Of a stretch of 64,000 nt of DNA, positions 23,918 to 37,580 are shown in pieces. The stretch's first letter is position 1; every line of letters starts with the position of its first letter. Source of the DNA: Proteromonas lacertae (lineage: Eukaryota > Sar > Bigyra > Opalinata > Proteromonadidae); NCBI GenBank assembly GCA_002245135.1, contig NGBS01000022.1:1-64000 (forward strand), written 5' to 3'. The position numbers were made by a program, and so were the translations under genes. Below the pieces are notes generated by a model. That model saw nothing but the letters and a program-made list of their open reading frames with translations, searched no databases and had not been told where the DNA came from.

Positions 23918-26041
23918 TTATTGATGAGAAACTGAATAATAATTCTATTGAGGTGTTTTCATATACTAATACAGCATATGGAAATAATGGAGAAGGTAAA
24001 TCTTTAACAAGTAAAACAGGAGATGAATTCATTATGGCTAATCCAAAATTCTCTTTTATTCATATCAACAATCACTTCATAAACTGAACCATCTCTATGA
24101 TTATTGAAATTTGGATTTTTATTCACAACTCTTCCAATATTACAATAATAAGTAATATCTTTACTTTTACCTTTATATGCATAATAATTACATGTTGTTA
24201 ATAGTTCATAAATACAATTATTAGAATATGTATTATCTGTTGATAATCCTAACATTATATCATTAAATTCACTTCCATTTTGATGAAATTGATATTTGAT
24301 ATGATAAATTCCATTTTTCATTTTCAAATTCAAACAACAATGATTATAACTACCATTTGTATTTGTTATTAATTTTCCATTATTTGAGATTAATATTCCT
24401 TTAGTTTTGTTAAATTCTGTGAATCTTCCTTCTTTAAATTCTAATGATATTTTGAATTTATTTTCATTTAGAATATTCTTACAACTAATTTCATATTCAC
24501 ACTTTTCTATATCTTTATCCACTTTTCCATCAATTATTCCATTTTCTTTATTTATCATTATTCCATCAAGTAATGAAGGATTGATTGAAAATTCACATCG
24601 ATTTCCATCAAATGAAGGAATTATTAACATTTCTTCATCTAATATAAATGAATATTCTGATTGAGAATATGAAAATGATGTGATTTCTTTTGTTTTTAAT
24701 TCTTCCAATAATTCTTTATCTTTCATTATTTCTATCATTTCTTCTTCTTCTTTTAAACTCAGTTTATTCTCTTTTATATATTCTATTAATATTTCTTTGG
24801 ATTTGGAATTTAAATAATTATCTTCATTCAATATTCTAAAAAGAATTTCTTTTCCACATACTTTTTCTATTATTGAAATATTCTTTTCATCATCAACAAA
24901 CAAACATATACATTTTCATTGTTCGATTTCTTTTATTCTCATTATATTCTATACATAATCTGTCCAACATGTTTCTCTTTTCTATATTTGAGATATATTC
25001 TATTTAAATATATTTTTAGTATTTATACTTTCCATTTTCACATTCTTATATTTCATTATCATCAATACTATTTCACTCATCTTTATGTTATTCATTTCTA
25101 ATATACACATTATTTCATCATTTAACTCTTCTTCTTTCATTCTATCCAATATTCTTCTTTCTTCTTCTTTAAATTCTTCTTCTTTATTATCTTCATTGTA
25201 ATTGTTGATTATTACATTTTGAATTCTCTCATCTTTTATTAAATATATTTCTATATGATTTTTACATTCATTTTTCTTTAATTCTATTTTCAAGTCTTTC
25301 AACATTTCTTTATTCTCTTTTTCTATCTCTTTCTCTTTTATCTTTTCACAATCGATCTCTTCTTCTATCAATTGTTTAAAATCATCTTGTATTTCTTTAT
25401 TTTCTTTCTCATTCTTTTGGAATTTATACCATTCCAATAACCGATTTAATAACCATAACTCATTCACTATTATCACATCTCTCATATTTAATATCTCTAT
25501 CAAATTATTCATTTCTAATCTCAACAAATATTCATTATTATATAAATATTTATATCCTCGCTTTTCTATTTCCATATTTTTCAAGTCTTCTATCTCTCTC
25601 AAACATCCACCAAATACATTACAGATATGAATTAATTTCATTAATACTTCATCATCTATATTATTCTTCACAAATTCATAACAATCATTTATTATCTCTT
25701 TTTCACTATAACATAAACAAAACATCAACACTTCACACACACTCTCTTTACAGATTATCAGTTCACCACCACTGTAGTATTTCTCCATCTCATAATAGCC
25801 AATTTCTTCGATTTCTTCATATAACTCCAAAACTCCAACAAACTCACAATCTAACAACAGTTTCTTTACAGTTTCATTTCCATTCACTAAAATTGATTTG
25901 ATTGACATTATTCGATTATCTCTAATCTTCACTTCTATATCACCAAAACCACTTTCGACCAATTTTCGACATAATCTATCATAAAAATAAATATAAAATA
26001 TACCCCTCTTCTCTTATGCTTTTATTCACTTTTATTATCAT
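23918..26041 (-). pseudogene. BTB-SPRY-like gene, copy B, frameshifted
   Basis: It has the same start (ATG at 26041), the same two tiny introns and the same domain order as copies A and C, but there are single-base insertions relative to both. One is near 24911 (AAAATG against AAAAG), one near 24028 (AATGAATTC against AATAATTC or AATGATTC), and one near 23935. The first two break the frame, so the SPRY-like part is cut off from the BTB part and the last 35 residues shift frame. The exon carrying BTB and BACK-like sequence (25962-25000) is undamaged. True decay and insertion errors in the read consensus both remain possible; the near-identity elsewhere indicates a recent origin. Confidence 0.72.
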
Positions 26042-26895
26042 CTTTATGTAAATATATAACAAAAATAACGAAATTTGATTTTTATCAAAATTTTGAATAA
26101 CCCAAAACTTAAAATGTGATATAATTCTATTGCAGATGGTGTGATAAAAACAATTATACTCTATTGTGATTTATTAATGCATATTGCATATGACATGATG
26201 ATGTAAATGATGAATAATAAGTTTTAGTGATAGTTAGTGTTATTGACAATGAAATTTAATATAAATATAGATTATTGGTTTTTAAATTCATCCACAGGTA
26301 AATGCATATATTAATGGTAAACAGAATATTAATGTCGATTCAAATTCCCTTATGGATAATATACATATGAATATAATAAATGCAGAAGGATTATTTCACA
26401 TCATTTAAGTATAATATAAAATATTAACCTCACTGAACAACTGAATGAGAAACTGAATGGTTTGTATTGAATTAGTTATTATCAAGTGTTAATGAATGGA
26501 GGATATTCTTTAATATCATTGAAACCTTGGTGATCGTTGATGAAGTATTACAAGGAGGTTGATAAATAACAATCTTTAGTGTTTCTTGTTATTGTAATAT
26601 GATGAAAAACAAAAGGTTAGATTATCAATTTTGGAAATGATTTACAACCTGAGAATCAACAATTCTATACTCAATCATCAGTAGATAGTTAATTTAGATT
26701 TACCATATATTAGTTATTCTACAAAATTAGTTGATATAGATGATAATAAAATGATATATTATTGGAATGTATATTATTAGCTTAATATATAGAATTTTCT
26801 GCAGAGATTGTAGAATTAACACACATAAGCAAATCTGAGTTTTTCGGAGGAAATAAACACAACAATAAGAGCAAATCAATCTAGATTATTACAGA
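26042..26895. other. Spacer and BTB leader of module B
   Basis: Reverse complement of 4252-5104, with a few substitutions. It contains the copied BTB promoter region next to 26042. No gene is seen. Confidence 0.55.
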
Positions 26896-29800
26896 TTATT
26901 TATCTATATTTAGTGATGTTTTCATTATCTTGATTTGTTCAGAGTAGAAATATAAATTCATATTATTCAATGAGAAAAAATTCTCATCATGTTTTGTATA
27001 TGACTTTAAAAACATTAAGAATAGTTTGATTTCTTTATCTAATCTCGAAGTTGATGAATATTTATCAGTTATTTCATTCACATATTCTATATATTCTTTG
27101 AATATATTCCTTTTGTACAATAAGCATGTATTACTGTTAGACTATACATATTATAAGAAGAATAAAATATACATATTTATTGTAAGTTTCTGTTATTCTC
27201 TTTTTATCATTACAACTTTTTATTTCGCTGAATTCTTCTATTGATACACATTCATTTGGAAAGACTACTTGAAGTAGAAAATTCTTTTCAAATTGAAGTT
27301 TATCATATCTAAAAGCATCTTCTTTATTTTTTACTAGTTCTATTAAACCCTTTACATTTTCATATTCATCTTCAATTACATCATATTTATCTTTATCTGT
27401 TATATTTATTAATTTCTTTTTCATTTCAATTGTATAATATTTCAATTTATATAAATCAAATGATGGTGAACATTTCTTCTGTACTTTTAAAGATTCATTT
27501 CTATAAAGATAAATTATATAAACAATATATATAATATTTATACATCAAATTTAATATTACTTTATAATAACTAGATAATCTAACTTTTATTCTTTTGTAT
27601 AACTCATTATAATCCTTTTTGATTCTTTTTTTAGAATCTCTATAAAAGTTTATTGAATGTCTTCTCCTTTTTAAATCATTTAACATATAATCAAGATCAT
27701 TTTTTATTCTCTTCTTCTCATCTATACTGAATTCTAAACTCTCTGCTAATGCAATTTGGAGATATTGTCTAATTTAAGCATAAATATAAAAAATACAATA
27801 ACATTGAGAAATTCTCTAAGAATAATTCATCTTCATTCTTCTTTTCTACACAATAATTCTATGTTAATTAATAATAATTGATATACATGTTGATTTATAA
27901 TGATTGGTATTTGTTCTTCTATTTCATCTTCATATTCTTTTGTATCAACTGTATTTATCTGTTTATTATATAGTTCTTTTGATTTATGAAGTGAAAATTC
28001 AACTGAATAATCTGTATGTATACTCTTATGCAGATCCATTATCCATCTTTGTTTATTCATCATATTTCTCTTGTATGTATGATAAAATTCAACATTTTTC
28101 TATTATAACAAATAATAATAATTTAAATACTTTAATTCTATCTAATATCTCTTCCATATCTTTTCTTTTAAATTTAAAAACACCCAAGTCTTCATCTGTT
28201 TTAATACATTCATTTATTATCCATTCTTTATAATGTTTCAAATCTTCTCTTGCTTCAACTTTGTATTGTTCTTCAGCAGGATATTGATTTACAGCATTAT
28301 TTAGTATTATTCTATTAAGATTAACTATTTTTATAAATATACAGATGATCTTTACATTCTTTTATTTCTTTTTTCTTCTCATTATCATATTCTTCAAACA
28401 AATCTTCAAGATGAAATTCTAATTCATTATATTCTTTAAGTAACTGTTGTATTTGTTGTTTATATAATATTAACTTTGTATTATTCACATCTGGAATAGC
28501 TTCTATGAGTTTCTATCAATATATTATTTATAAAATACTTCTAATTTTCTTATTACATTGTAATTATGAAGGTAATAATCTCTATATTTACTAATGTCTA
28601 TTGTCTTGATGCAAATGTTATATAAGTCATTCTTTTGTTGCATTAACTCTCTTTCTTCATTTCGAAATGAGTATAACACAAATTCATTTCCATCATCCAA
28701 TTCAATTTTACTTGTATTATCTGCCAAAGTAGAATATGAATGAGATGAAAATCCTGATTCAATTTCTTTTACATCTGGTACAATTCTTGGTTTACATGAT
28801 TTAATATGTGGAAGTTTTATTTCCTCATTGTTAAGAGAAAAAGTAAATGAAGGAAAAGAATCATCATCATAATCTTTTGTTATTCCAGTAGTTGTATTAG
28901 ATGAAGTAGTAGTAGTAGTTGTTGTTGTTGTTCCTTCAGTTGTAGTTGATGTTGTATTATCTTGCGTTAATGTCCTTTCATTTCTTTTATTATCAATCTA
29001 TACAATGTAATTATAATAAACTAAATATACTTTTTCCAATAGAGTATTATATATTTTATCACATTTTTCATATATTTCGTTCAGTTCTAATGTTGATAAT
29101 TCTTTATTTTCTAAATCTTTTGAGATTCTTTTTAAAATATCTAATAAGTCAGGACTATCAACAGTTAGTTTAAAAATATCATCTCTATTAACAATAAAAT
29201 TATTGAAATACAATTTATCTGCAATATGTTGCTTAAGCATTTCTTCTTCTTCTTTTGATGATGATCCTGTTGTAGTTATCTCATCTTCTACACATGATTT
29301 TCTCGTTTTATTCAAATTATTAATATCTTCCTGAATCTTTTTAATTAGTGTTTGAAGAGTATTTATATCATCACTATTAATTTCATCTTTATACTTTCTA
29401 CTTTCCTCTTCTGAAAATTCTCTTAATTGATAGTATTTTGATAATGCTGTGGTTTGATAGTAGCATAATCTTGATTCTTCTTTTATTTGTTTCAGCTGAT
29501 TGGAATTTAAATCCTTGAACATTTCATTTAACAATTCTGATTTGCTTTTCTCTAACATCTCAAATTCTTCTTCAGTTTTTATCTTTTCATCTAATTCATC
29601 TATTGTTTCTTCTATTGCTGATCTATTTTCATAGCAATATACCAATAAAAATATACAAATAATCTTGAATAACTATTTTATCATAGAATAGACAATATAA
29701 ATTGTATTTTTCACATCCTTCTAAGTAATTGAGATTATCGCAATCATGATGTTCTTTAAACCATTTTTCAATTTGAATTATATTCTGTAATTGATCTTTT

Positions 29801-32800
29801 AACTGTTCTCCTTTACTATGATGACTAAAATTGTTTATTTTCTTTCTAAAATATAATAGATTAATATTTTTAAATATACTTCTTTTCATTAAAATTGAAT
29901 AATAATTGGTTCTTTCTTTGATTGATATTTACTTGATAATTAGTGTAATTCTTCTCTAATTGTTCTAATAATTCTTTATTCTGTTCATATTCATTAGCAA
30001 TTGAGAATAATTTGAATCTATCATCAAAGAATAATGATAATTCATTCTTAACTTGTTCTTCAGGAAATTCAGATATTAATTTATCATATTTTGCACTATA
30101 ATATATAGAATATTTATATATACCATTGCTTATCTAGACTTCTAATAAGACTTGAATATTGATTTATCTTTCTAGTTAATTCATTTATATTGGCTGTTGC
30201 TTGTGAATTGTAATATTCTTCTTCGATTCTTTGATATTCATTTGAACATTCTACTTGACATAAATTCTTTATTTTATCTGATCGAATATTGGATTTTATC
30301 ATTTCCAAAGATTTTATACTAATCACATAATAATAATAATACAAAAATACTTCTTTTTCATCAGAGTATAATATGATGTTAGTGATTTGATTTTATTGTT
30401 AAGTTCATAAGCAATAGAATCACTATCTAGAGCATCTAAGTTTGATTCAACTGTTTTACAATAATTCATCTCTGAGTTTGCTATTCTATTTCCTGGAGAT
30501 TCTTTAATGATTAAATTACATGTTGTTTTTAAATAATTTCTATTGAAAATATATAAATTAAATAATATATATACATCCATTCTATTATTTTATCTTTCTT
30601 CATTCTGTCTACTTCTCCAATATGATCAATTACTTTCTTGATTTTACTTTCCACATAACCTTTATCATATTTAGAAATATTCTTTTGTAGATTGTTTAAT
30701 GTTATTCTATCATTTTCAAAATCATCATATATTGAATAAACATTAATTTTCTTTTCAATTTCTTTTAAATATTCATTAATACTCATAATATCACTATCAT
30801 TGTATGTCTCAATTGTTTTAGGTACAATGTGAGTTTTCATTTCCAACATCTCTTCATTAATTTCTTCATTTATTTTTTGAGGAGTAACTAAAGGAGTATT
30901 TGAAGATAAAGATGAATTATTATCTTCATACATCTCAACATCTATTTTCTTTGTTTTCTTTTCTTTTTCATCATCTTTTGTTTTTACTTGTATCTCTTCT
31001 TCTTCTTCTTCTTCTTCTTCTTCCTCATCATCACCATTATTATCATCATCTGGTTGTATTTCACCTTTCAATATCCTTATTTCCTTTTCTATTATTTTAC
31101 TCACATCTTTTGTTGAAAGTTTACATATTCTATGATATACAGCTATTCTATTATTTACTATATCTTTATTCTCTAATATTGTCTTTTTACTCTCGATAAA
31201 TGAAATGAGCAACTCTTTATATTCCATATTTATATCATTGTTATCATTTATACTTCTTATTTTCTCATTACTATTTAATAATTTATAATAATTATATTAT
31301 ATTAATAATATACCAATCTGTTTCAAAATCATTTCTTTTCATATCTTCTTCCTTTGTATTTTTATTTCTATCAATTAACCATTTATGATTCATCATTAAT
31401 AATTGATAATAATTATCATCATCATCATCTACTTCAATATTTACAAAATGATCTGATTTTATAATGGAATTTATATTGAAATTAATAACATTCATTCTAC
31501 ACATCTCTTCATACTTACTTATATCCCATTCTATATTTACATTCCATATTTTTTTTATTATCAAACTATAATAGCAACATCCACAACTTACATTTTCATC
31601 CATATTTACTGTCTGATTCAAAATAGAATTGAAATAACCATATGGCTGTTGTTTTAATGATTTATAATATTCTTGAATTCTTGGTATTCTATTACTACCT
31701 CCTAATATTACAATATCAATGGGATTATCATTATTCGTTTCTGTTTTTATCCCTTCAAATAATGACTTCATTTCATTGTCTAATATGGGAAGTATATCAT
31801 TTTCTACAATTTCATTTATCTCTTTTATATCTAATATTCCTTCATAATCTTCATCGTTTACAACATTATCAACAGATACAGACACTGTAGAAGCACCAAC
31901 TGCACTTAATTTCTCTTTTGCAGTAATAACAGCTTTCTTTATTTTCAAATATAACTTTTTATTCTTTCTTATATCATCATCTAGATTTGGAAAATCTTCT
32001 TTCATTCTACTATATATTAAATTCATTAATTTTTGATCTACTAAATCTCCATTGATATTTTCAACACTTCTATTCTTCAATATTTTAAATGTATTCTAAT
32101 AATAACATATAAATGATAATATATAATACATTTTCATAATATAATAATGTTAGGCTATTCTGTTTTTGACCCATATCTGATAATAATTTATAACACACTT
32201 TAACATCTGATTCTTTCAATAATGATGCATTTTCATATACAAAACATATCGAATTACAATAATAATTAGGTATTATTACTTCACTGTTTATATCTAGCAA
32301 TTTACATAACTGATATATCTTCTTTATTGATTTTTCTTCATAATTATTTGGTATACTTATTACACAATTAAATGCTTTTTCATCTGGATTGAATCGAATG
32401 ATTAAATTTTTGATATACTGTAATAATATTAACATAGCTTGGTCAACTAAAATATAAAAACCACTATCAATAGTAATCTAAAATATATATTATAATTCTA
32501 TACATCATATTTATATATTTTGTTATAATTAGATAATAGATCAGGAAAATGCATAACAACTTCATTTTCATCATAATCTTTACCAAATATATCAACAAAT
32601 GGACTAATTGTTTTGTTAAATTCTTTTAAATTCTATATTAATTATAAACATATCTATAATACAACAGAAGCACCTATTACATAACATCTATCTCTAAATG
32701 CCATCTGATACCTGTAAATAAATAAAGTGATATATATACTCTATTTTACGTTTAGACAATTCATTTTCCACAACTGTTGCTCCTGAAGTTGGAGGAATTT

Positions 32801-32864
32801 TAATTGAGCTTAATATAACATATTTTCTCCCTATATCTATTCCATATTGATATATTGGCTCCAT
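26896..32864 (-). CDS. Hsp70/Hsp110-like ATPase fused to a long coiled coil
   Basis: It begins MEPIYQYGIDIGRKYV at the ATG at 32864, an Hsp70-type phosphate-1 start (GIDxG). Further Hsp70/Hsp110 signatures are CVISIPNNYEEKSIKKIYQL, then SDMGQKQNSLTL (phosphate 2), then IVILGGSNRIPRIQEYY (adenosine loop). A weak substrate-binding region and MKRNDFETD follow. At the point where the Hsp70 frame appears to stop (31292), a GTAT...TAG intron joins it in phase to the next frame (CNEKIRSIND, then MEYKELLISF), so the coiled coil is not a separate gene. The remaining 1,200 or so residues are Lys/Glu/Asn-rich coiled coil with an acidic Glu tract near 31030. I followed most of the roughly 20 junctions and found no break. 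Total is about 1,800 residues. The DxG catalytic motif reads DIG, which may weaken ATPase activity. Confidence 0.77.
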
Positions 32865-34680
32865 TTTTTGTATATAATAATCAATTAAACCCTTGAGAGT
32901 TGTATAAATAACAAATTAAAAACTAAAAATATGAATTTTAAAAAATTAAAACGGATAATAATTTGACATTTCAAGCCTTTTGTATTTTAATTTTGATTTT
33001 CTTCAATGTGGTATATGTTATTGCTTATTGCTAATTAAATATGAAATATTTTTTAAACATATACCAGAAATGGTAATTTATAATATTCATTTCTGTATGG
33101 TGAAGAAAATAACAGTGATATTATAATTATTAAACATCTACATTATATGAATTGTTAAATAAACAGTTTTCTTTCATCTTCTGGATAGTATGTATAGGTA
33201 AAATCATCTATTACCAGAATAATTATTTTTTCTTTAATGGTAATTTCTTTTTCATTTAATTTTTCATCATATTATTAATATACTTAAAATATGGTGTAGA
33301 AATAGATATTGTGACTTTTGAAATAATTAATTTAGTAAACTTGATAATATTATGTTGTTACTATCATCATTTATAGTTGTAATTCTTTAAATCAAATCAT
33401 TTATGATATCTTGACAATATTTCTTTTTCTTATATGAATAATTAAATGTCGTTTCTAAATGACTTGTTTTAATAGCAACATTGCCATTCTGCTATTGATC
33501 TTTCTACTATTAAGAGATACAGTTAATTGATATAATGATTTCAGTATTTCTGTAAGGTTTTATTTATAGGTTTTTCAACTCCATTCCAAGGTTTTTAAAA
33601 TATTTAAGCGCTGATTCTACTTCTTCATTTATTGAGTTTTTGAGTGTTAGCAATGTGATTTTTGATTACTTTTCCATTAAATGATAAGTATTTGTATATT
33701 TGGAAGATAAACAGTTAATGCACTGATTTGTGTTTCTAAATTTACGAAAGTAGTAAAATTGTTTTTAGTAAACTTTAAATCCAAATCACATAAGCTTTTT
33801 TTTATAATATATTGAATGATAAAATTGTGAGTATTTATTAAGCAATAATAAGAGAAATTGTTTAAGAATATATTTATGGTAAATTAACCAATGGTCAAAT
33901 TGGTTTATTTAAGAACAATATATATTGCTCAATATTTTGTTTACTAAACTCCTGGTAATATAAATGATAGACTATGATAATTCAAAACTATTTTCGTTTG
34001 TCTTTTTGTTTTTTCGTTATGTTGTAGTTTTATATACTTACTAATATCGTGAGTTTCAAATAAGCATAAAATAGCAAAATTCAATTTTAGAAATATCTAG
34101 AAAATTAATTAAAATAAACTGAAAAATTAAAAAATTACCTAAATCAGGTAAATTAGTTACAATTTAGATATTTCTAAAATTTACTAGACATCTACTGAAT
34201 AAAAATAATAAGTTATTTCTGCTTTATAATTATTGCCTGTTGTTGATCAATTTTATTTTATACCTTAAATGTATTATTTTTCGATAAAAGTGTTTAAAAT
34301 ATCTATTTTCTAGAAAGTTCCAGAATTAATTCGAGTCAAGTTTTATAAAACTATTTTTGAATTGATAAACATCATTCAGTTAGCAATTGAATGAAATTAT
34401 TATATTTCACAGTTTTTTTTATTTAATAATATCTTATTTATATTTAATACACATTCTACATACAATAATATCTTTCAAATCATTACTATTTAAGATTATT
34501 AAAAAAACAACATCAAAATAACCTCCCCAATAGACTCTTATCATTGCTTCTACTTCATTTATTAACTCTCATCATTCATACATATTGCACTACAAGTTAA
34601 ATCTTGAATTTATCTCTCTGATACATTATATAAATATCCAATTACATAAACAAATATTAAACATATATCATGTTTATATT
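32865..34680. other. 1.8-kb gene-free stretch
   Basis: No frame of any length, no splice-linked exons and no recognisable RNA are seen. It contains long A/T runs and a T-tract near 33800. It separates modules B and C. Module C homology starts at about 34681 with the leader copied from the other BTB genes. Confidence 0.6.
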
Positions 34681-34896
34681 ACATTCCATTGTCAATATCA
34701 CTAACTATCACTAAAACTTATTATTCATCATTTACATCATCATGTCATATGCAATATGCATTAATAAATCACAATAGAGTATAATTGTTTTTATCACACC
34801 ATCTGCAATAGAATTATATCACATTTTAAGTTTTGGGTTATTCAAAATTTTGATAAAAATCAAATTTCGTTATTTTTGTTTTATATTTCCATAAAG

Positions 34897-37011
34897 ATGA
34901 TAATAAAAGTGAATAAAAGCATAAGAGAAGAGGGGTATATTTTATATTTATTTTTATGATAGATTATGTCGAAAATTGGTCGAAAGTGGTTTTGGTGATA
35001 TAGAAGTGAAGATTGGAGATAATCGAATAATGTCAATCAAGTCAATTTTAGTGAATGGAAATGAAACTGTAAAGAAACTGTTGTTAGATCGTGAGTTTGT
35101 TGGAGTTTTGGAGTTATATGAAGAAATCGAAGAAATTGGCTATTATGAGATGGAGAAATACTACAGTGGTGGTGAACTGATAATGTGTAAAGAGAGTGTA
35201 TGTGAAGTGTTGATGTTTTGTTTATGTTATAGTGAAAAAGAGATAATAAATGATTGTTATGAATTTGTGAAGAATAATATAGATGATGAAGTATTAATGA
35301 AATTAATTCATATCTGTAATGTATTTGGTGGATGTTTGAGAGAGATAGAAGACTTGAAAAATATGGAAATAGAAAAGCGAAGATATAAATATTTATATAA
35401 TAATGAATATTTGTTGAGATTAGAAATGAATAATTTGAGTGAGATATTAAATATGAGAGATGTGATAATAGTGAATGAGTTATGGTTATTAAATCGGTTA
35501 TTGGAATGGTATAAATTCCAAAAGAATGAGAAAGAAAATAAAGAAATACAAGATGATTTTAAACAATTGATAGAAGAAGAGATCGATGTAGAAAAGATAA
35601 AAGAGAATGAAATGGGAAAAGAGAAAAAAGAGATGTTGAAAGACTTGAAAATAGAATTAAAGAAAAATGAATGTAAAAATCATATAGAATTATATTCAAT
35701 AAAAGATGAGAGAATTCAAAATGTAATAATCAACAATTACAATGAAGATAAAGATGAAGATAATGAAGAAGAAAGAGGAATATTGGATAGAATGAAAGAA
35801 GAAGAGTTAAATGATGAAATAATGTGTATATTAGAAATGAATAACATAAAGATGACCGAAATAGTATTGATGATAATGAAATATAAAAATGTGAAAATGG
35901 AAAGTATAAATACTAAAAATATATTTAAATAGAATATATCTCAAATATAGAAAAGAGAAACATGTTGGACAGATTATGTATAGAATATAATGAGAATAAA
36001 AGAAATCGAACAATGAAAAGTATATGTTTGTTTGTTGATGATGAAAAGAATATTTCAATAATAGAAGAAGTATGTGGAAAAGAAATTCTTTTTAGAATAT
36101 TGAATGAAGATAATTATCTAAATACCATATCCAAAGAAATATTAATCGAATATATAAAAGAAATGAGTATGAGTATGGAAGAAGAAGAAGAAATGATAAA
36201 AATAATGAAAGATAAAGAATTATTGGAAGAATTAAAAACAAAAGAAATCACATCATTTTCATATTCTCAATCAGAATATTCATTTATATTAGATGAAGAA
36301 ATGTTAATAATTCCTTCATTTGATGGAAATCGATGTGAATTTTCAATCAATCCTTCATTACTTGATGGAATAATGATAAATAAAGAAAATGGAATAATTG
36401 ATGGAAAAGTGGATAAAGATATAGAAAAGTGTGAATATGAAATTAGTTGTAAGAATATTCTAAATGAAAATAAATTCAAAATATCATTAGAATTTAAAGA
36501 AGGAAGATTCACAGAATTTAACAAAACTAAAGGAATATTAATCTCAAATAATGGAAAATTAATTACAAATACAATTCGTGGTTATTATCATTGTTATATG
36601 AATTTGAAAATGAAAAATGGAGTTTATCATATCAAATATCAATTTCATCAAAATGGAAGTGAATTTAATGATATAATGTTAGGATTATCAACTAATAATA
36701 CATATTCTAATAATTGTATTTATGAACTATTAACAACATGTAATTATTATGCATATAAAGGTAAAAGTGAAGATATTACTTATTATTGTAATATTGGAAG
36801 AGTTGTGAATAAAAATCCAAATTTCAATAATCATAGAGATGGTTCAGTTTATGAAGTAATTGTTGATATGAATAAAAGAGAATTTTGGATTAGCCATAAT
36901 GATTCATCTCCTGTTTTACTTGTTAAAGATTTACCTTCTCCATTATATCCATATGCTGTATTAGTATATGAAAACACCTCAATAGAATTATTATTAGTTT
37001 CTCATCAATAA
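34897..37011 (+). CDS. BTB-SPRY-like protein, copy C (intact)
   Basis: Third copy, with ATG at 34897 and introns at 34935-34962 and 35904-35932, encoding 685 residues. It differs from copy A by scattered substitutions (for example IEEEIDVEKIKENEMGKEK where A has IEEDIDCEKIKEKEIEKEN) and by a two-residue deletion in the acidic linker (net six bases). The BTB, BACK-like and SPRY-like parts are all open. Differences concentrate in the charged linker, while the domain cores are nearly identical; this hints at constraint but was not measured. Unlike copies A and B, it has no Hsp70/coiled-coil gene upstream, so the BTB-ABCG pair moved without it. Confidence 0.82.
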
Positions 37012-37580
37012 AGTTATATAATATGAATTTTTATAACATTTTCATTCTTCATATTGTGTTGCTGTTTATATTTACACATAAACAAAGAAAATATAAAAAT
37101 AGCTTGAATTACTATTATGAAGGCTTGATTCTCATTTTTATAAAAATCAAAATAAAAAGTGATGCAATTATTTATTTTAATATAATTGACTTTATAATAG
37201 TTATGATAAGAAGTAATAAAAAGAATATAGTGAAATGAGGAATAAATCCCATCAGATAACCATTTTTGTGTATTTGAAGTATTTGATGTTATTTATTATG
37301 ATGTTGTTTATCAACATCCAATGCAGCTAATAGAAGTAGTGATATATCACATTTACCTCATTTGAGTTGATAATGATGTATTTATATGTAAAATTAGATG
37401 TATTATCTGTTTTCTTACCAATCGTTGAATTCCTTTTAAACTGATTTAATTGAATCAATATAACTCGTAATACCTTACCGAAATGGTTAATTGAGTTTTA
37501 TTATTTCAAACAGATAAGAATGAAGAATGGTAATATTTGTTGATATTATTCTACAAATGATTGTATTATATTATATTGTA
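37012..37580. other. Spacer of module C, no gene
   Basis: Nearly identical to 7226-7790. Nothing coding is supported. Confidence 0.5.

Noticed and set aside
31227..31292. Hsp70 gene ending here with a separate coiled-coil gene after it
   Set aside because: The apparent stop lies inside a GTAT...TAG intron; splicing keeps one frame.
32865..34680. Possible RNA gene in the 1.8-kb gap
   Set aside because: No tRNA-like or stable-stem pattern could be found by eye; nothing supports a call.
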